Positions 62,911 through 64,000 of a DNA stretch of 64,000 nucleotides are shown piece by piece (within the stretch, counting starts at the first letter, position 1; the number at the start of each line of letters is the position of its first letter). The translations under genes were made by a program, and so were the position numbers. The DNA is from 20CM-2-55-15 sp964633285. GTDB taxonomy: Bacteria > Acidobacteriota > Terriglobia > 20CM-2-55-15. Location of the stretch: the NCBI GenBank assembly GCA_964633285.1, contig CAZWGA010000027.1, forward strand, positions 8,389-72,388, in the 5' to 3' direction. The notes beneath the pieces are model-generated. The model was not told the origin of the DNA and searched no databases. It saw only the letters and a program-made list of their open reading frames with translations.

Positions 62911-63993
62911 ATGTGGATGTCCGTGGCACGCAGCTTCATCGCTGCGTGCCTCCTTCTCATACAATCTCCATCCATCGGCTTCGACGGCGCGAAGAATCTG
63001 TTCCTGCTGGAAGACTGGCCCGGCGCCGCTTCATTACCGCCGGACCGATACGCCGACGTGTTCACGGTTTCGGTAGACGGTCCGGATCTTCCTCCAATGC
63101 TCGGCCAGTATCGGATTGAGAACGGCGCGCTGCGGTTTGCGCCCCAGTTTCCAGTTCAGCCCGGCGTACGATATCGCGCCACTGCGAAAATACCGGGACG
63201 GGCGCCGATTTCCGCGCTCTTCGACATCCGAAAAGCCGAGGTCAAGCCGACAACGATAGTTTCCCGCGTCTATCCTTCTTCGAATGTTCTTCCGGAAAAC
63301 CAGCTCAAGTTCTACATCTATTTTTCGAAACCCATGGCTCGAGGATTCGCATACGAGCATGTATCTCTTCTCGACGAATCGGGCGCCAAAGTTCGCGTGC
63401 CTTTTCTGGAACTGAACGAAGAACTCTGGGATCCCGAAGGCCGGCGCTTCACGCTGTTCTTCGATCCGGGAAGAATCAAACGCGGTCTCTTGTCGCAGCA
63501 ACAACTGGGCATGGCTCTGCGCGAAGGCAAGCGCTATACGCTGGTAATCGACAAAGGCTGGAAGGATGCGGATGGGAATCCTCTCGCGGCTGAATTCCGA
63601 AAGACGTTCCGTGCCGGACCGGCTGATCGCAAACCAATCGACCTGAACACCTGGACCATCAAAACACCTGTTGCCGGCGGCCGCGGTTCTCTGACGATCC
63701 TTTTCCCGAAACCGTTGGATCAGGCCATTCTGCAGCGTGAAGTGGATGTCCTTGATTCATCCGGAACCGCAGTTTCAGGTTCGATCTCCATGGGTCCGGA
63801 AGAAAAAAGCTGGATTTTCACACCCGACACAGCCTGGGAAAAAGGAAACTATTCGATCGAAGTAGGAACAACGCTCGCCGACCTCGCGGGCAATATGATC
63901 GGCCGCCCGTTTGAGATCGACGTCTTCGAACAAGTTGACAAGAGTCTCACCCGCACCACTCGCACGATCAAATTCAGCATCGGAGGGAATTAA
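62911..63993 (+). CDS. exported protein with Ig-like domains
   Basis: 360 residues. A signal peptide (about 1-20) is followed by at least two Big_5-type immunoglobulin-like domains: LKFYIYFSKPMARGFAYEHVSL with YTLVIDKGWKDADGNPLA, and LTILFPKPLDQAILQREVDV with YSIEVGTTLADLAGNMIGRPF. These folds occur in surface and adhesion proteins. The predicted stop is at 63991-63993, so the gene is complete within the window. Role unknown; probably acts with the upstream propeller protein. Confidence 0.72.
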   Translation: MWMSVARSFIAACLLLIQSPSIGFDGAKNLFLLEDWPGAASLPPDRYADVFTVSVDGPDLPPMLGQYRIENGALRFAPQFPVQPGVRYRATAKIPGRAPISALFDIRKAEVKPTTIVSRVYPSSNVLPENQLKFYIYFSKPMARGFAYEHVSLLDESGAKVRVPFLELNEELWDPEGRRFTLFFDPGRIKRGLLSQQQLGMALREGKRYTLVIDKGWKDADGNPLAAEFRKTFRAGPADRKPIDLNTWTIKTPVAGGRGSLTILFPKPLDQAILQREVDVLDSSGTAVSGSISMGPEEKSWIFTPDTAWEKGNYSIEVGTTLADLAGNMIGRPFEIDVFEQVDKSLTRTTRTIKFSIGGN

Positions 63994-64000
63994 ACGGACG

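Overview
The window is ordinary bacterial chromosome of moderately high GC, most likely from an Acidobacteriota member (possibly uncultured; class not resolvable by eye). The lineage call is an inference from gene content: a DUF1592/DUF1552/ankyrin/cytochrome cluster, a BlaI-M56 pair whose peptidase carries C-terminal helical repeats, many secreted hydrolases and YncE-like propellers, and frequent Gly/Arg-rich tracts in exported proteins.

Layout. (a) 0-24 kb is housekeeping. It holds a membrane lytic transglycosylase, a DUF309 protein, tRNA-Ser(GGA), the SRP RNA and dnaX-ybaB-recR on the plus strand. A long minus-strand block follows: mreB-mreC-mreD-PBP2-rodA (cell elongation), then RNase G/E, lipoamide dehydrogenase and lipoyl synthase with overlapping genes. 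Next come a PpiD-like chaperone, malate and isocitrate dehydrogenases, arginine decarboxylase, an MFS transporter and a papain-like peptidase. (b) 24-33 kb holds a BlaI/M56 sensor pair with a probable autoregulatory operator, then a tight cluster of a multi-DUF cytochrome protein (DUF1587/1595/1592/1588/1585), a Tat-exported DUF1552 protein, an ankyrin-repeat secreted protein and a diheme cytochrome c. (c) 33-43 kb is a minus-strand operon of bacterial alpha-2-macroglobulin (thioester intact), PBP1C and an SGNH-type membrane protein. (d) 43-49 kb is a CzcCBA-type metal efflux operon led by a small exported protein.

(e) 49.5-54.9 kb is the accessory patch. It contains a VapBC-like pair with a clear double operator, DUF4160/DUF2442, a BrnT/BrnA-type pair, DUF2283, and an antitoxin whose RelE-like toxin is cut to 31 codons. 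An FKBP gene is followed by a decayed second copy 1.3 kb downstream, produced by a 430-bp deletion between two 11-bp repeats. An attC-like imperfect hairpin and two further attC-like boxes lie in the same stretch, suggesting cassette-type insertion. (f) 55-64 kb encodes secreted proteins: an amidohydrolase, two tandem YncE-like propellers, alpha/beta hydrolases, an M13 metallopeptidase and two exported proteins of unknown role. A 59-bp near-perfect palindrome sits upstream of the first propeller.

Starts were chosen by Shine-Dalgarno sequences, gene overlaps and family N-termini, and several are shorter than the longest open frame. Family calls come from motifs read by eye; no database search was run.
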